The translations under genes were made by a program, and so were the position numbers. From Sporisorium sorghi (lineage: Eukaryota; Basidiomycota; Ustilaginomycetes; Ustilaginales; Ustilaginaceae), in contig JALCCG010000129.1 in the NCBI GenBank assembly GCA_023212695.1, positions 1 through 59,136 on the forward strand: DNA of 59,136 bases. The letters run 5' to 3'. Below are positions 19,701 through 28,999 of the stretch, piece by piece. The notes beneath the pieces were generated by a model. That model saw only the letters and a list, made by a program, of their open reading frames with translations. It searched no databases and was not told the DNA's origin. Within the stretch, counting starts at the first letter, position 1. The number at the start of each line of letters is the position of its first letter.

Positions 19701-20167
19701 GGCGCGCGCTGCGCAGGAACGCTGGCGTGGACGGCGGCGCGGAGGACGGGGACGATGCTGCGTCGACGTCGAGGAGCGCAACGGCGGTGTATCGGTCCAA
19801 GAGCCGGTCGGCGGCCGAGGCGGGACAGCGCGATGCGATCAAGGGTAAAAAGGACAAGATCGCCGTCGACTTTTTCGGCCGGCCCATCGTGCAGAAGAGC
19901 GCATCCGTACCCGCTGCCCTGTCCGCCGTGCCCATCCCAGAAGGGATGGGCGGCAGGAAGAGGAAGCTCCCAGAAGCCCGCTCCGCCAGCACGTCCGAGA
20001 TCGCGACCGCGGCGGCGACGACAGCTGCGAGTGACGTTTCGCCAGCACCAGCTGAGACCAATGCCGACGCCGTCCCGAGCGATGACAAGATCAAAGTCTT
20101 CTACCGCTACCACGAGGGCTTCTCCAACGCCGTGCGTCGGCCGATGAAGATCTCGTCGCTTTTGTGA
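16769..20167 (+). CDS. CTF18: Chromosome transmission fidelity protein 18 (Ctf18-RFC clamp loader), 1132 aa
   Basis: Large subunit of the alternative RFC clamp loader (Ctf18-Dcc1-Ctf8 with Rfc2-5) that acts on PCNA at replication forks and supports sister-chromatid cohesion and checkpoint signalling. An acidic disordered N-terminus (about 1-370, with Asp/Glu-Leu repeats and a polyQ run) precedes the AAA+ module. The Walker A motif is GPPGLGKTT starting at residue 463, an ELNASDARS sensor region follows, and Walker B is VVIDEIDGA near residue 520. The RFC collar lies behind it. The extreme C-terminus (FYRYHEGFSNAVRRPMKI) is the conserved tail that recruits Dcc1-Ctf8. The ATG at 16769 lies in a strong context (TCACCATGG). 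There are no introns. It is convergent with the CHORD gene. Confidence 0.95.
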   Translation: MAETTSLVGNGLLDLDLDPPATGGTLLSQTKADELFPNAADPFRERDTNIFSPVNSQSEAQKALNAWGSQGSAKLNHKAYTRSPDRADAVDFDAEIDLDQLLDDEMALKDDTRHPQTASNDLELDQLLEEEMALERDTLEQPQPPASTKPPQMDHDKDELEAFLLAEEEHAASHPTQRPPLPPLELTSSGTSSTASDLLESNGLLGGSSLPSSQHSIGPAQKSHSLTDEPFPSSAQASSRAIEALSALDMGEEAASTSASGSGNAVRAGPSRLPSHVQPAGIPKFIPAGFVTATTMDGTVVRFERRKRMKGWKPPAIMSDIDASQLLERPIHQLLDAVHALKALDVVERQEAQQQQQQQARQSVNRVSPESSKAASRMWVDKHRPAKFTELLGDERVHREVLGWLKEWDECVFKRKNHRKERHRQYIQAKYGYPGNSAGDKGGEHMWKDPYGRPKERIMMISGPPGLGKTTLAHVIGAHAGYNVYELNASDARSAGAVEDVIKMALESGSLKDPRPTLVVIDEIDGATGGGGGASGESHGFVRALVRLVEMGKGSGPKAAGLASRGKKQQRKGFKPLLRPIICICNDLYAPSLRALRPMSKLIRFNKPPTNLVVKRLREVCDAESLSVEARGLSLLAELTNGDIRSCLNALEFAKTKNIALTEAAVKSASIGIKDTGGTVHKAWEMLFRRQNRKQAAASSMKGANAHATDADVSPWNSSRKASAQEMASDGREKQKEFNLVDTPQENVNRIIHEVTSCNEYDKLALGCFEHYPTLRAADGGWKRYRQVHDWLYFGQSISTRAWSHGNYELLGFMPWTFVCWHLLFAHVGNALPEYPRVDYENHLKTAAFSEIATQIVSVLPANVRSQFNRHAVVTELGPSLMRILTPDLRPVNNQLSRAEDKQAFASLVAVMTSLNIGFVQDKISDDEAAATGQTAGALVYKLEPPLDIFTQFEGRRSKEVGPSRFAVRQLVAREMERRALRRNAGVDGGAEDGDDAASTSRSATAVYRSKSRSAAEAGQRDAIKGKKDKIAVDFFGRPIVQKSASVPAALSAVPIPEGMGGRKRKLPEARSASTSEIATAAATTAASDVSPAPAETNADAVPSDDKIKVFYRYHEGFSNAVRRPMKISSLL

Positions 20168-20353
20168 ACGTTCTCAGTATTTGCAATGCAGTCTGCTCTG
20201 TTTTTATTCGCATCCATCTCACCCTTTACCTATCGACACATTCAGACTGAAAGCAGTGCTGTGAAGAGAGAACTGCATGCAAGAATGAAGAGCGAATCGA
20301 TTATTGTTGTTACAAGAGAGCAATGCAGTACGAGATCTTGGCTATTGTGTATG

Positions 20354-21457
20354 CTACTTGTCCTTATCCCGCCCAAAGGTAAGCCCATACCCAATGACGC
20401 GATCTCCGCTCTCGAGGCACGGCCAGCTCTGGCCCTTCTGCTGCTTCGTCAAAACCAGATCCACCTTGAACTTGGTGATGGTGAACGACGACTCTGCAGG
20501 AACAATGTTCGCAAATGGCTTGAGCACCTTCCTGAACCGACGCGGACTCGATGAGCCCGACGCGGGCGGCAGCGCCAGGGAGAACACCACACCGTCCTCC
20601 TTGAACTCGATCGAGCTATTCGCCGGGTCGACCGCCTTAGCATACACCGTGAGCCGGACGTCGTTGGGCGTCTCGTAGTGGTCCATGCGGCAGTCGACGC
20701 TCTCCTCGCCATCCGCACCTCCACCGGCAGTAGGTTTAGGTGCGCCGACAAATAGATGGCCAGACTTGGCCGTGGTGCAGGGCTCGATCTGCAAAAAGTC
20801 GTTGAAATCCAGCACCCTGCGCTTGCAGCACGACCAGCCTTTAGACCCCTCGTGGAAGATGGGCGAGCCCTTGTGGTGCTTGCAAGCTTCGCTAGCCCGA
20901 TCACGCGGCCCGCCCTCGTGCTTGTATCCGCACCCGCCGCGCTTGCATACGACCCCCGCTGGCAGCGCAGTGTCGCTTTCGACAGGATCCTCTTCCTCCA
21001 CCGCCTCCTTGCTGGCCCGGGCCTCCTTGCTATCCCCACTCGCCGACTGCGCCGCGTTCTGAGCTGCGAGCAGAGACATGCCCTTGAGCGGCTGCACAAT
21101 GTCCGCTCCACCGCCAGCACTGCCGAACGTCTCCTTGCCACTCGCATCCTTTGTCACTGGCTCGACCCCCGCAGCTGCCGACGATGACGCATCTGCATCG
21201 TCGACAACAACGCCATTCTTGACAGTCGGTAGCGCCTGCTTCTCCGTCGAGTGCCCATCGGCAGTGCTGCACCCCTTGATAGCGAGGAATTGGTCAAACT
21301 CCATGACCGGCTTGTTGGTGTCCTTGCAGCATGACCACGACTTGAGGCCTTCGTGGAAGACGGGCGCGCCAGGGTGGTAGCTGCACGATGCTTTTGCTGC
21401 TGCACAAGAGACCGGGTCGAAGTCGACGCCGCAGCCGCGACGAGTGCAGATGACCAT
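20354..21457 (-). CDS. CHORD and CS domain protein (Hsp90 co-chaperone), 367 aa
   Basis: Homologue of animal CHORDC1/Morgana and plant RAR1-type proteins, which act with Hsp90 and SGT1. Two zinc-binding CHORD domains are visible. The first spans residues 3-65 (CTRRGCG, then YHPGAPVFHEGLKSWSCC). The second spans about 155-220 (CKRGGCG, then HHKGSPIFHEGSKGWSCCK). All Cys/His zinc ligands are present in both. A C-terminal CS (p23-like) domain occupies about 245-345. The linker between the CHORD domains is Ala/Ser/Gly-rich. It is a single exon with ATG at 21457. A 105-bp hairpin element lies 160 bp upstream. Confidence 0.95.
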   Translation of the reverse strand: MVICTRRGCGVDFDPVSCAAAKASCSYHPGAPVFHEGLKSWSCCKDTNKPVMEFDQFLAIKGCSTADGHSTEKQALPTVKNGVVVDDADASSSAAAGVEPVTKDASGKETFGSAGGGADIVQPLKGMSLLAAQNAAQSASGDSKEARASKEAVEEEDPVESDTALPAGVVCKRGGCGYKHEGGPRDRASEACKHHKGSPIFHEGSKGWSCCKRRVLDFNDFLQIEPCTTAKSGHLFVGAPKPTAGGGADGEESVDCRMDHYETPNDVRLTVYAKAVDPANSSIEFKEDGVVFSLALPPASGSSSPRRFRKVLKPFANIVPAESSFTITKFKVDLVLTKQQKGQSWPCLESGDRVIGYGLTFGRDKDK

Positions 21458-21616
21458 GTTTTGGGGAAGAGAGATTATGAGTTGGTGTTGGTGGTTGAAT
21501 CAAAGTGGAAAGAGATGGATGTCGGACGAGCCCTAATCATGTCGAACTTCGAAATTGGCCGTGCGGTTGGAAAGCGCCGTTTCAGTTCTTCCAGTCGGCC
21601 GGCCAAAAAGCGCTTT

Positions 21617-21722
21617 AGGGGGTATCAAATTTTCGGGGTTTTGGAAACCCCGGGATTTTTGTCACACCCGATCCACAGTGACTCTCCGGGGTTTTTGGAA
21701 AACCCGAAAATTTGATACCCCC
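21617..21722. repeat. 105-bp hairpin (MITE-like) element
   Basis: The left arm starts AGGGGGTATCAAATTTTCGGG at 21617 and the right arm is its inverse complement ending at 21722. After the 21-bp perfect block the arms continue imperfectly for about 17 bp, and each arm holds its own small palindrome (GGGGTTTTGGAAACCCC type). A ~25-bp spacer separates them. TTT lies on both sides, a possible 3-bp target duplication. It sits 160 bp upstream of the CHORD gene start. It is unrelated in sequence to the 14365/36822 repeat. Confidence 0.8.
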
Positions 21723-21924
21723 TTTTGTTTGCTCGCTAAAGTACCCGCTCAGCTGCTCGACTCGCTTTTTTCTTGGAAATTTGTGGAAGCCTCTCGCTCG
21801 AATCGCCGATACAGAATTGCCCCCTCTTGGATGAATCGGAGATACGACGCGTCTGAGTGACGCGCAACACCAACGCCAGCCAGAGCATCGCATCGTTCGA
21901 AGTCGAAAAAGGAGCGTGATAACA

Positions 21925-22191
21925 TCAAGCCTCGTTCAGTGGATCCGAGAGTCGGAGTCGGAGATTATTGTGGCTTCTCTCCTCGATAGCAGCAGGATCG
22001 GTCGGAGCTGCAAACCGTTCGATATGTACTGTACCCTCGAAGGCGTGCAAAAGAGATGCCGAGGGGCTTGACTGAGGATCGTGGCTTTTCCCATCGCGGT
22101 CGGAGATGTTGAGATCAGTTGATCGCGATCGGGATGAGGTGGTGGTCACCTCTTTCGACGTTTCCGCGTCTCCTTCGTCGGTGTTTGCCAT
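21925..22191 (-). CDS. Candidate small hydrophilic protein, 88 aa
   Basis: A frame with ATG at 22191 and TGA at 21925 has codon choice like the neighbouring genes (C/G-ending codons in the C-terminal half). The product is hydrophilic: a Thr/Ser/Glu-rich N-terminus and an acidic C-terminus ending near LSDPLNEA. There is no signal peptide, membrane segment or recognised family. It is downstream of and co-directional with nothing obvious, about 470 nt upstream of the CHORD gene on the same strand. It could be a real microprotein or chance. Confidence 0.3.
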   Translation of the reverse strand: MANTDEGDAETSKEVTTTSSRSRSTDLNISDRDGKSHDPQSSPSASLLHAFEGTVHIERFAAPTDPAAIEERSHNNLRLRLSDPLNEA

Positions 22192-24196
22192 GCAAAGCAA
22201 AAGCCAGCATGCTCGAAGCGAAGCGGTCCGGCTTCGTTGTGCCAAGAGGTGCTGTACGGGGGGGGGGAGAAGAGAAGATGCTTCGGCTAGGTGGCTTGGA
22301 GGGTGAGGATCGCATCCCGCGCCTGCTTAGCAAAAAAAGAGAGACTCTGCAGGGCGAGGCATGAAAGCTGCTCGAGTCAAATCCCCCACACATCTCTCCG
22401 ATGTCTCATTGTTTGTTGTCAAGAGCATTGTGCGCTTGAGTCCCGAGGCCATGATTGGACTCAGCTTTGTTCTGTGACCTTGCCCGGACAGCGACGGAAG
22501 GGAGGTTCCGAGGCAACGAGCGCTCGAGAGTGTGACCAGCTGAAAGACAGTGCAAGCTGCATATGATCCAAGCGCGCCCCATTCGATCATGGCGTGCACA
22601 GGTCCGTCGTGATGCAAAGACCATTGTGAAGCTCTGGAAAGAGAGGCTCGAGGCCACCACGTTCTATCACAAGATCACACCCAAGCCACCAAACGTGTTT
22701 TGTGTGATTTGCAAAGAAAAGCAAGCGAAGAAAAAAATTAGCATCGCGCTGTTTTTTTTGTTGTTGATGTGCGCGTCTGCTTCTGCGTCTGCGTTAACTT
22801 AGGCGAGGCCAACACCTGGCGCCAAAGAAAAGGGATCTGCGGTTCGCCTGCATATGGCGGCGTGTGCATTTCACAACACGCGCACACTTCGAATGGCGGC
22901 AACCCTCTGGTCGGAGTTGCCGCTGCGAAATTTTTGTTCACAAAGAGAGCTTCGGAGCGGGCCGACAGGTGGGAACATCGTCGATGGCACATCCGTCTTT
23001 GTGATGATGGCGAAACGAAGCTCGACTGTGTGCTGTAAGCCGTTATTCGAGGTCGACTATCGATTCAGTTCAGCAGCAAAAGATGAGATGTGATCACGGG
23101 TTTCGCGAGCTTGGTGTGCCTTGCAGTCGTCATCCTCTCTGAAGAGCGACTGCTTTCATGCGACACTAGGGCCTCTACAAGAACGCAGCGGAAGTGCAAA
23201 ACCGCCCCTTTATGCTTTTCGACTCGGCAGAGCCAGCAAGCAAGCCACCTTTTGTGCTCCTATCTCTTGCGCCGCAGCCACCTCGGTTCGCTCAATGTAC
23301 CCTCTACACCAGCAACGCGTCTGCCTATTGTTGCTCTTGTTGTTGTTGTTGTTGTTGTTGTTGCTCCTATCGCTTAGCGAGCTCGTGTTCCCCGCTATCA
23401 GAAAGACTCACAAGTGGCAAATCTTATGGCCTGGCGAGCTCTCCCTCATGGTGGTGCCCCTTTTCACGCTTCACGATGTCGTCGTCAAATTTTTATCTTT
23501 CTTTTTTCTTTTCTTTTAATTTAATTTATTTTATCTTTTTCTCGCCAAGGAAAGCGTGACGGCTCTTCCGTGGTTGCGTTGCGTTTGAAAGACCAACACT
23601 TTTGCAAGAGCTAGAAGAGTGCCGTAAGAGAGAGAAAGAGCAGTGAAGTGCAGCGCGTGTGTGCAGCGAAATCCTCTTCGGTGGTTCCGTGTCTCGGTGA
23701 TTACAGTAGACCCTGACGACGGTGGCTCTCAGGTCAAGAGCATTCCCATTGCGTTGGAAAGTGTGTCGCTGTGTTGCTTGCTTTCCGCACAATCACAACT
23801 TTGTTCGCGCTCAGTCCCACGCACAACCCGCACGCCCGGTCCTCGTCGACGGCATCGTAAGCAGAGACCGCTGCAGCATCACCTCTCGAGCCACCACCAT
23901 CACCACCAGCACCATCTATCGTCTATCCGCACCGACATCAGCTGACCCTGGAACTCCACGCTCAGTCACAACCCGCTCCATTTCTCGATAGACAGGATCG
24001 CGCACCGCACCCCTGGACCCATCCTGCTGCCATCGACACCTTCCCACCCTCACGAGCGACCCAGCATACAGCGTTCTTTCATCTGCCAGCTTTACGCGCC
24101 ATCACGCTCTCTTGCAATGCCAACGACGCCGCAGTAGTATCACCCGCGCACACTCGCTCCCAGCTCACGTCGGCTGCTAACGACGCCCTGGACGAA

Positions 24197-27100
24197 ATGC
24201 TCGCAGCGAGCGCACGTCCGGCTTCGCGACCACGACCGCCCAGCCAGCGCAGAGTATCTCAGTCACCGCAGCCGCCGGACGTCAGCAATGACGAGGAAGC
24301 TCCACTGCCTCGACCACCGCTCTCCGACATACACAACACCGTCTACAACACCACCACCACCCACACCGACAATGACCAGACGGTCAAAGCAGGCGGTCTC
24401 GTTGGCCTTCACCTCCACTCCGACACGCCAGCCAGCTCGCACTACGACGCGGACATGCTCAGCCCATCATCGAGTGCATCAGAGCTCGATCATGCTCGTC
24501 TCGAACGTCTCGAACGCCACGAACTCGAAGAGCTCTTGATCGAGGCAAGCCGCAAGATGCGCGAGAGGGAGCAGAAGCTGGTCGTCGCAGCCAACATTGG
24601 CAAGGCGCTGCTGGAAAAGAATCTCTCGCTTCGAAGCGGCATCATGACCAGCATGGCTTCCAGCTCCAGCCTATTTGGTCTTTCCGACATCGAGGCCATG
24701 ATCCATGAATGTTCGGAATCGGATCCAGCTGCATACACGGGCACATTCGACCGAGTGGTCGACGACGCAGTCTGCTCTCCACCGCGACCGATGTACTCTC
24801 CACCAACGACAGATGTCGATGTTCACTCAATGGGAGAGGTCTCGCCAGCAAGGTCCTGCTCAGACACAACCCCCATCGCCCAACCTGGACCCCTTCCTAA
24901 CGCAGATCCTGACTACTTCAGCAGGCCGGCGGCGAATCAACTGACACGATATGAGGAGACCGATGTCTTTGCTGCAGAGGCGAGTTCAGCATGCGCCGAG
25001 AGAACAATGTGGGTGCCAAGCGAGGTCGGCCTCATTGTCTCACAGCCTTGCTCACCGAGCGCCTCCGTGTCAAGCTATGCTTCCCATGCACTCCTCTCAC
25101 CGCACGGTGCTACATCGCGCGTCACCTCCAAACGCGATCCTACCGGAAGTCGTCATAGATCCCGTCCATCGCTCTTGCAGCTGCAAGCCTTGGAAGCACA
25201 GAGACAGCTTGCCTCTCTCGGCGAACAGAACGATGTGCTCCATCAGCAAATCTCGGAGCTCCAACACGAAGCCGAGAGCGCCCGATTCGAAGGCAGCAAG
25301 AAGCTCGGTCGACTCAACAAGGAGATTCGTGGTCTCAAGGCTGAATTGGAAGCGGCTACACGTCGCAACAACGAGCTCGAGAACAACCACTTTGCCGCCC
25401 GTCCTCTTCCAGCATCGAGGTCTCCTCTGCGAAACCCTCTGGTGCATGGTCGTCCCAGTGCTCCATCTCCGCTTGTGGTCCGTACAGCAGGCCGTCAAGA
25501 GGCCACTTCAACGTCTCTCGCACCCTCTACCGCTCCTGCAGAGAAGGACAAGCCGATCTCGGACCATCGCGGTCTGATCCCCTCCACCTCCAATCTCGAA
25601 GACATGGTCCGCTCAGCCCAGACAACATCCGGCGAGAGCGCGTTGATGGTTCAGTTGCTCGCCAAGATCAAGGAGCTCGAAGAGACCAACTCTGCCATGG
25701 CCAGAGCAGAGGAGGACTTTGGCAGCAGGATGGGCCGCGCCATGCAGGAGGACGAGCGCCTCCGCGACGCTTTCAACACGGTCGGCCAGGATCTCGGTGT
25801 GGACACAAAGTCGTCGGCATCCTGGACGAGCCCAGACAAGATATCAAAGCGGAGCCCGTCGAAACGTCCGCCCTTGCAAGGAGCATTCATCACGCCGTCG
25901 CACTCGCTTCGCAGCCTCGACTCGCTCGCTTCCGCAGAGACCTCGAGTCCTATGTCTCAAATCTCTCCAAGCCAGAAACGAAGAGCACCTGGTAATCGAC
26001 ACGTCATCGAGCATCGCAAGACCGTCCGAACGGCTCTGCGGCGAGCCAAGAAGGAGCTCGCCGCTGATATCTGGGGTCTCAACATCGACCCGGCACCCGC
26101 CTCTTCCGAGTTGTCGCGGTCGTCGACCGAGCAGTCTCTGGGAACGTACTCGATCGATCTGAGCGCAAGCAGCAGCGCGTCGTCGTCGCCGCGCGGCAAA
26201 CCTTTGAACAGAAGAGCTTCTTCCAACTCGATTGGGCTCGGCGCTCCCGCCAGGCCGCGCATCCGCATTACGCCCTCGATCGAAGACCTTGGTCAACGAA
26301 GAAAGGTGCACGAGGAGGTCATTGCTGGTCCACCGCAAGAGTCGTCTCAAGCCGAAGACTGGCAAGACCTCGCCACGCCGACGCTGTCCACCTTCCCTCA
26401 AAATGCATCGCTGAGCCCTTCGGACGCGATGCAGACCTACTCTGCGCGCCTGCAGGTCCAGCCTCGACGCAGAAGCGCTCAACAAGACAGTCCACCAGGA
26501 AAGCTTGGCAAGGGCACGGGCACAGACCCGCCTCGTCAAAAGGCAGAAACGAAGCTGGTCCTGTCGCCCTTTCAGCAAAAGTCCTTCAAACCGACGGCAC
26601 GCCTCCGCAGATCCAGTTCCAGGTCCTCATTCGGCTCCCAACTTGGAATGGGCCAGCAAGCCGCTTCGCTTCAACAGAGTCCCGATCCATTCATGAGCCC
26701 TTCGCCTGCTCGACATCGGCCCAACCTGAACCTAAGTCCTGCCTCTGCATTGTCTCAGCACGGCAGGACGTTGGGAAGCGAGCTCGGCAGCATCTTTGGG
26801 GGCGACGACCGCAAGCACGATTTCGACGATGATCTTCCGCAACGTCGTCGAAGACCTTCAGCTGGGACGCAGGCAGATGCCGCCATCTCGGAGATGCAGG
26901 CGCTTGTACTGCATTCTCCTAGCAGTGCGGCAGGAGCTATTGAAGTACGATCTAAATTTCCAGCCAGGCTTGAGTCGGATCGACCCACTGCCAACACTGG
27001 ACGACTGGTGCCGCCCAGCGACGACGAGCACCGCGACGATCTCGAATGCGTCTTGACGCAGTCGGTACATGGGCAGATCGAAGACATGCTGCTCGACGAC

Positions 27101-28204
27101 GCTCCGCTCTGTCCTCGCGATGAGGCGCTGCTTGCACGTGTAGAGGCCGAAGAGCAAGGCGCCTGGCTGGCGGAAGAGCCCATCATCGAGCCGGGAGGTC
27201 TGTTGGACGAGGACGAACCGCGCAGTGCCCAATTTGACCTCATCAACGCCGTCGTCGAGCATCAGGCTGTAGCATGGGCCGACGACGATGACTATGGCCG
27301 CACCATCAGCCAGCGCGAGGCTGTCAAGCTGGGTCTTCTGGCGCCGAGCTCGTCCAGTTTGGCAGGTCGCGGCGTTCGAGTGCTCAGCGGCAGGTCAAAG
27401 CGCGGTTCATCCATGTTTGGCTTTGGACGATCGTCCGATGGCAGGAACCAAAAGCAGGCGGAAAGTGCCCAGGGCAAGCAGGCTTTCCGGCTCGAGATCG
27501 AGTCATCCGAGCAGGTGGAGCATCGTCTTCGCATCGAGGCTCTGCTGCGTAGGCGACGGCAGGAGCTGCTGCGCGAGCGTGGGTTCGTCGACGAGTGGGA
27601 GGATGACGTCGATGAGCAAAAGCAGGAAGCCGAGCTCGTTGCCACATATGCACCGACGCCACAGCGCCTGCAGGAAAGGAGGCTGCAGGCTTTGGTGGGT
27701 GGCCGGTCGCATGGAGGTGAAGCTTCGCCACCACTCGTGTCGCCGTCCAAACGCGACCCACGCCGGTCCACGCAACAGTGGGTGCGAGATCTCGCGTGCG
27801 TCTCGCCGACGCGAAAGGGCCAATTTGCGCACCACGACCACGACCACCACCAAGACCACGACGGAGACTACGACCACGACCTGCTAGGCCTCGACAGCCT
27901 ACGCCCCGAGGACGGCGAATTCGAACTGCTCGACTGCCCCAAGTGGAAGAAGCAGGGCGGACGCGGCACCGACTACTTCCCCACCTCATTCCGCGCGCGC
28001 TACCGTCCCGCCATGGTCCGGCAACGCGTGGTGCATGTGTCGCAGGTCACGTACGGGTGGGTCGAGGAGTGGGTGCAGTTTGCTTTTGTCGTCTTCCTCG
28101 CCTTTGTCGTGATGGTCGAGCAGGGGCCGAACCGCAATGTGCGACGCGAGCGGGCGAGTGGTACGGGTGCTGTGCGACAGGCGCTGCTGCATAAGGCGGA
28201 GTGA
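24197..28204 (+). CDS. Large coiled-coil protein with CC1-box-like motif and C-terminal membrane segment, 1335 aa
   Basis: Family not recognised by name. An N-terminal disordered part (1-95) is followed by a helical stretch (about 98-150) holding AANIG at residues 131-135 in the context KLVVAANIGKALLEKN. This resembles the CC1 box (AAxxG) of dynein-activating adaptors such as BICD2, Spindly and TRAK. A second coiled coil spans about 330-400. Long Ser/Pro/Arg-rich disordered blocks occupy 410-930, with a further acidic helical region at 950-1200. An Asp/His-rich stretch lies near 1213-1233. A single hydrophobic segment (about 1294-1311, VQFAFVVFLAFVVMV) near the C-terminus suggests tail anchoring. 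It is a single exon with ATG at 24197. A role as a membrane-linked motor adaptor is inference. Confidence 0.85.
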   Translation: MLAASARPASRPRPPSQRRVSQSPQPPDVSNDEEAPLPRPPLSDIHNTVYNTTTTHTDNDQTVKAGGLVGLHLHSDTPASSHYDADMLSPSSSASELDHARLERLERHELEELLIEASRKMREREQKLVVAANIGKALLEKNLSLRSGIMTSMASSSSLFGLSDIEAMIHECSESDPAAYTGTFDRVVDDAVCSPPRPMYSPPTTDVDVHSMGEVSPARSCSDTTPIAQPGPLPNADPDYFSRPAANQLTRYEETDVFAAEASSACAERTMWVPSEVGLIVSQPCSPSASVSSYASHALLSPHGATSRVTSKRDPTGSRHRSRPSLLQLQALEAQRQLASLGEQNDVLHQQISELQHEAESARFEGSKKLGRLNKEIRGLKAELEAATRRNNELENNHFAARPLPASRSPLRNPLVHGRPSAPSPLVVRTAGRQEATSTSLAPSTAPAEKDKPISDHRGLIPSTSNLEDMVRSAQTTSGESALMVQLLAKIKELEETNSAMARAEEDFGSRMGRAMQEDERLRDAFNTVGQDLGVDTKSSASWTSPDKISKRSPSKRPPLQGAFITPSHSLRSLDSLASAETSSPMSQISPSQKRRAPGNRHVIEHRKTVRTALRRAKKELAADIWGLNIDPAPASSELSRSSTEQSLGTYSIDLSASSSASSSPRGKPLNRRASSNSIGLGAPARPRIRITPSIEDLGQRRKVHEEVIAGPPQESSQAEDWQDLATPTLSTFPQNASLSPSDAMQTYSARLQVQPRRRSAQQDSPPGKLGKGTGTDPPRQKAETKLVLSPFQQKSFKPTARLRRSSSRSSFGSQLGMGQQAASLQQSPDPFMSPSPARHRPNLNLSPASALSQHGRTLGSELGSIFGGDDRKHDFDDDLPQRRRRPSAGTQADAAISEMQALVLHSPSSAAGAIEVRSKFPARLESDRPTANTGRLVPPSDDEHRDDLECVLTQSVHGQIEDMLLDDAPLCPRDEALLARVEAEEQGAWLAEEPIIEPGGLLDEDEPRSAQFDLINAVVEHQAVAWADDDDYGRTISQREAVKLGLLAPSSSSLAGRGVRVLSGRSKRGSSMFGFGRSSDGRNQKQAESAQGKQAFRLEIESSEQVEHRLRIEALLRRRRQELLRERGFVDEWEDDVDEQKQEAELVATYAPTPQRLQERRLQALVGGRSHGGEASPPLVSPSKRDPRRSTQQWVRDLACVSPTRKGQFAHHDHDHHQDHDGDYDHDLLGLDSLRPEDGEFELLDCPKWKKQGGRGTDYFPTSFRARYRPAMVRQRVVHVSQVTYGWVEEWVQFAFVVFLAFVVMVEQGPNRNVRRERASGTGAVRQALLHKAE

Positions 28205-28465
28205 TGGAGGAGGATGGCGATGCACTTGGTGTGGTCTCGGGATCTGCAGGCGTGCTTTGTTGTTGCTTGCCATTGTCACTTTGAACACGTCACATCGATA
28301 CCCTTTCATATGGATAGACAATACAGTCTTTTGTCGTGACAACGTCGCATGGTTGAGTGCCCACTTGCGGTTCAGATTGTGTCGATGAACAATCTTTTGT
28401 TTTCGAGGGCTGCTCATCTCGCAACTTGGAGGGCAGATCTTTACGAGTCGAAAAAGGTGTGTCGC
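28205..28465. other. 3' flank between coiled-coil gene and candidate microprotein
   Basis: About 260 bp of convergent intergenic sequence. No gene or clear element is seen. Confidence 0.4.
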
Positions 28466-28741
28466 TTAGGGACTGTGTGCGTAGGCATCGACATGATCGA
28501 CGCCGTCGAAGCCGGCAAAGTCGCAATTGTCGCAATCAGATCCTGTCTGCAAAAGTGATGCTTCATAGAGCACAGTCAGCGAGAAAAGCATGTCTGACTA
28601 ACGTAGAGTTCGTAAGGAAGGCTTTGCTTCATAATGACTCGCATACGCCACATGGGCGAGGTGATGACGAGGCAGACCTCCCACATCGGCCGGGTGGGAC
28701 AATATGTGGCGTTGCAGCGACCGATCAAACACGTCGCTCAT
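28466..28741 (-). CDS. Candidate two-exon microprotein, 71 aa
   Basis: Minus-strand exons 28741-28603 and 28542-28466 (216 nt, 72 codons with stop). The 60-nt intron has a GTTAGT donor, a GCTGAC branch site and a GACAG acceptor, and it joins phase 1 to phase 1 in one open frame. The product is His-rich in exon 1 and carries DCDNCD followed by an FAGFDGVDHVDAY segment in exon 2. It has no signal peptide or membrane segment. The family is not recognised. It is divergent from the secreted hydrolase-like gene across about 375 bp. The coherent splice signals and normal codon use make it more credible than a chance frame, but it is unproven. Confidence 0.4.
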
Positions 28742-28946
28742 TGACGCAGTGACGAGAGAGCAAAACGTCCCACCTCGACTTGGTGGGCAGCTGAAAATGA
28801 GGACACTGGTGGTTCAGTGGCTCCTCGGTGGGTAGGGCCGGGCTTGCCGTGCAACTGAAAGTGTTGGGCGAAGGGCGTGTGGCGTGTAGCAGCTGCTCGA
28901 GCTGGGCAGGACTTGTTGGCTACAGAGTTGGTGGGAGACGAAAAGG

Positions 28947-28952
28947 TATAAA
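28947..28952 (+). promoter_or_regulatory. TATA box of the secreted hydrolase-like gene
   Basis: TATAAA about 165 nt upstream of the ATG at 29117, followed by a pyrimidine-rich tract, the usual layout of a strongly regulated fungal promoter. Confidence 0.5.
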
Positions 28953-28983
28953 GTAAGCTAGCTTTTCGCAAGAGCTGGTCGTT

Positions 28984-28999
28984 CCCCCCCCCCCCCCCC
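28984..28999 (+). repeat. C16 homopolymer in promoter
   Basis: Sixteen consecutive C between the TATA box and the start codon. Length may be strain-variable or assembly-dependent. Confidence 0.85.

Larger units (their letters stand above)
21458..24196. other. 2.7-kb intergenic region between divergent CHORD and coiled-coil genes
   Basis: It contains a hairpin element (21617-21722), a small minus-strand frame (21925-22191, listed separately), a G10 tract (22258-22267), a (TTG)n tract (about 23336-23362) and AT-rich leader sequence (23500-23560). Bases 23600-24196 are CA/CT-rich and are probably 5' leader of the coiled-coil gene. No other gene is supported. Confidence 0.5.
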
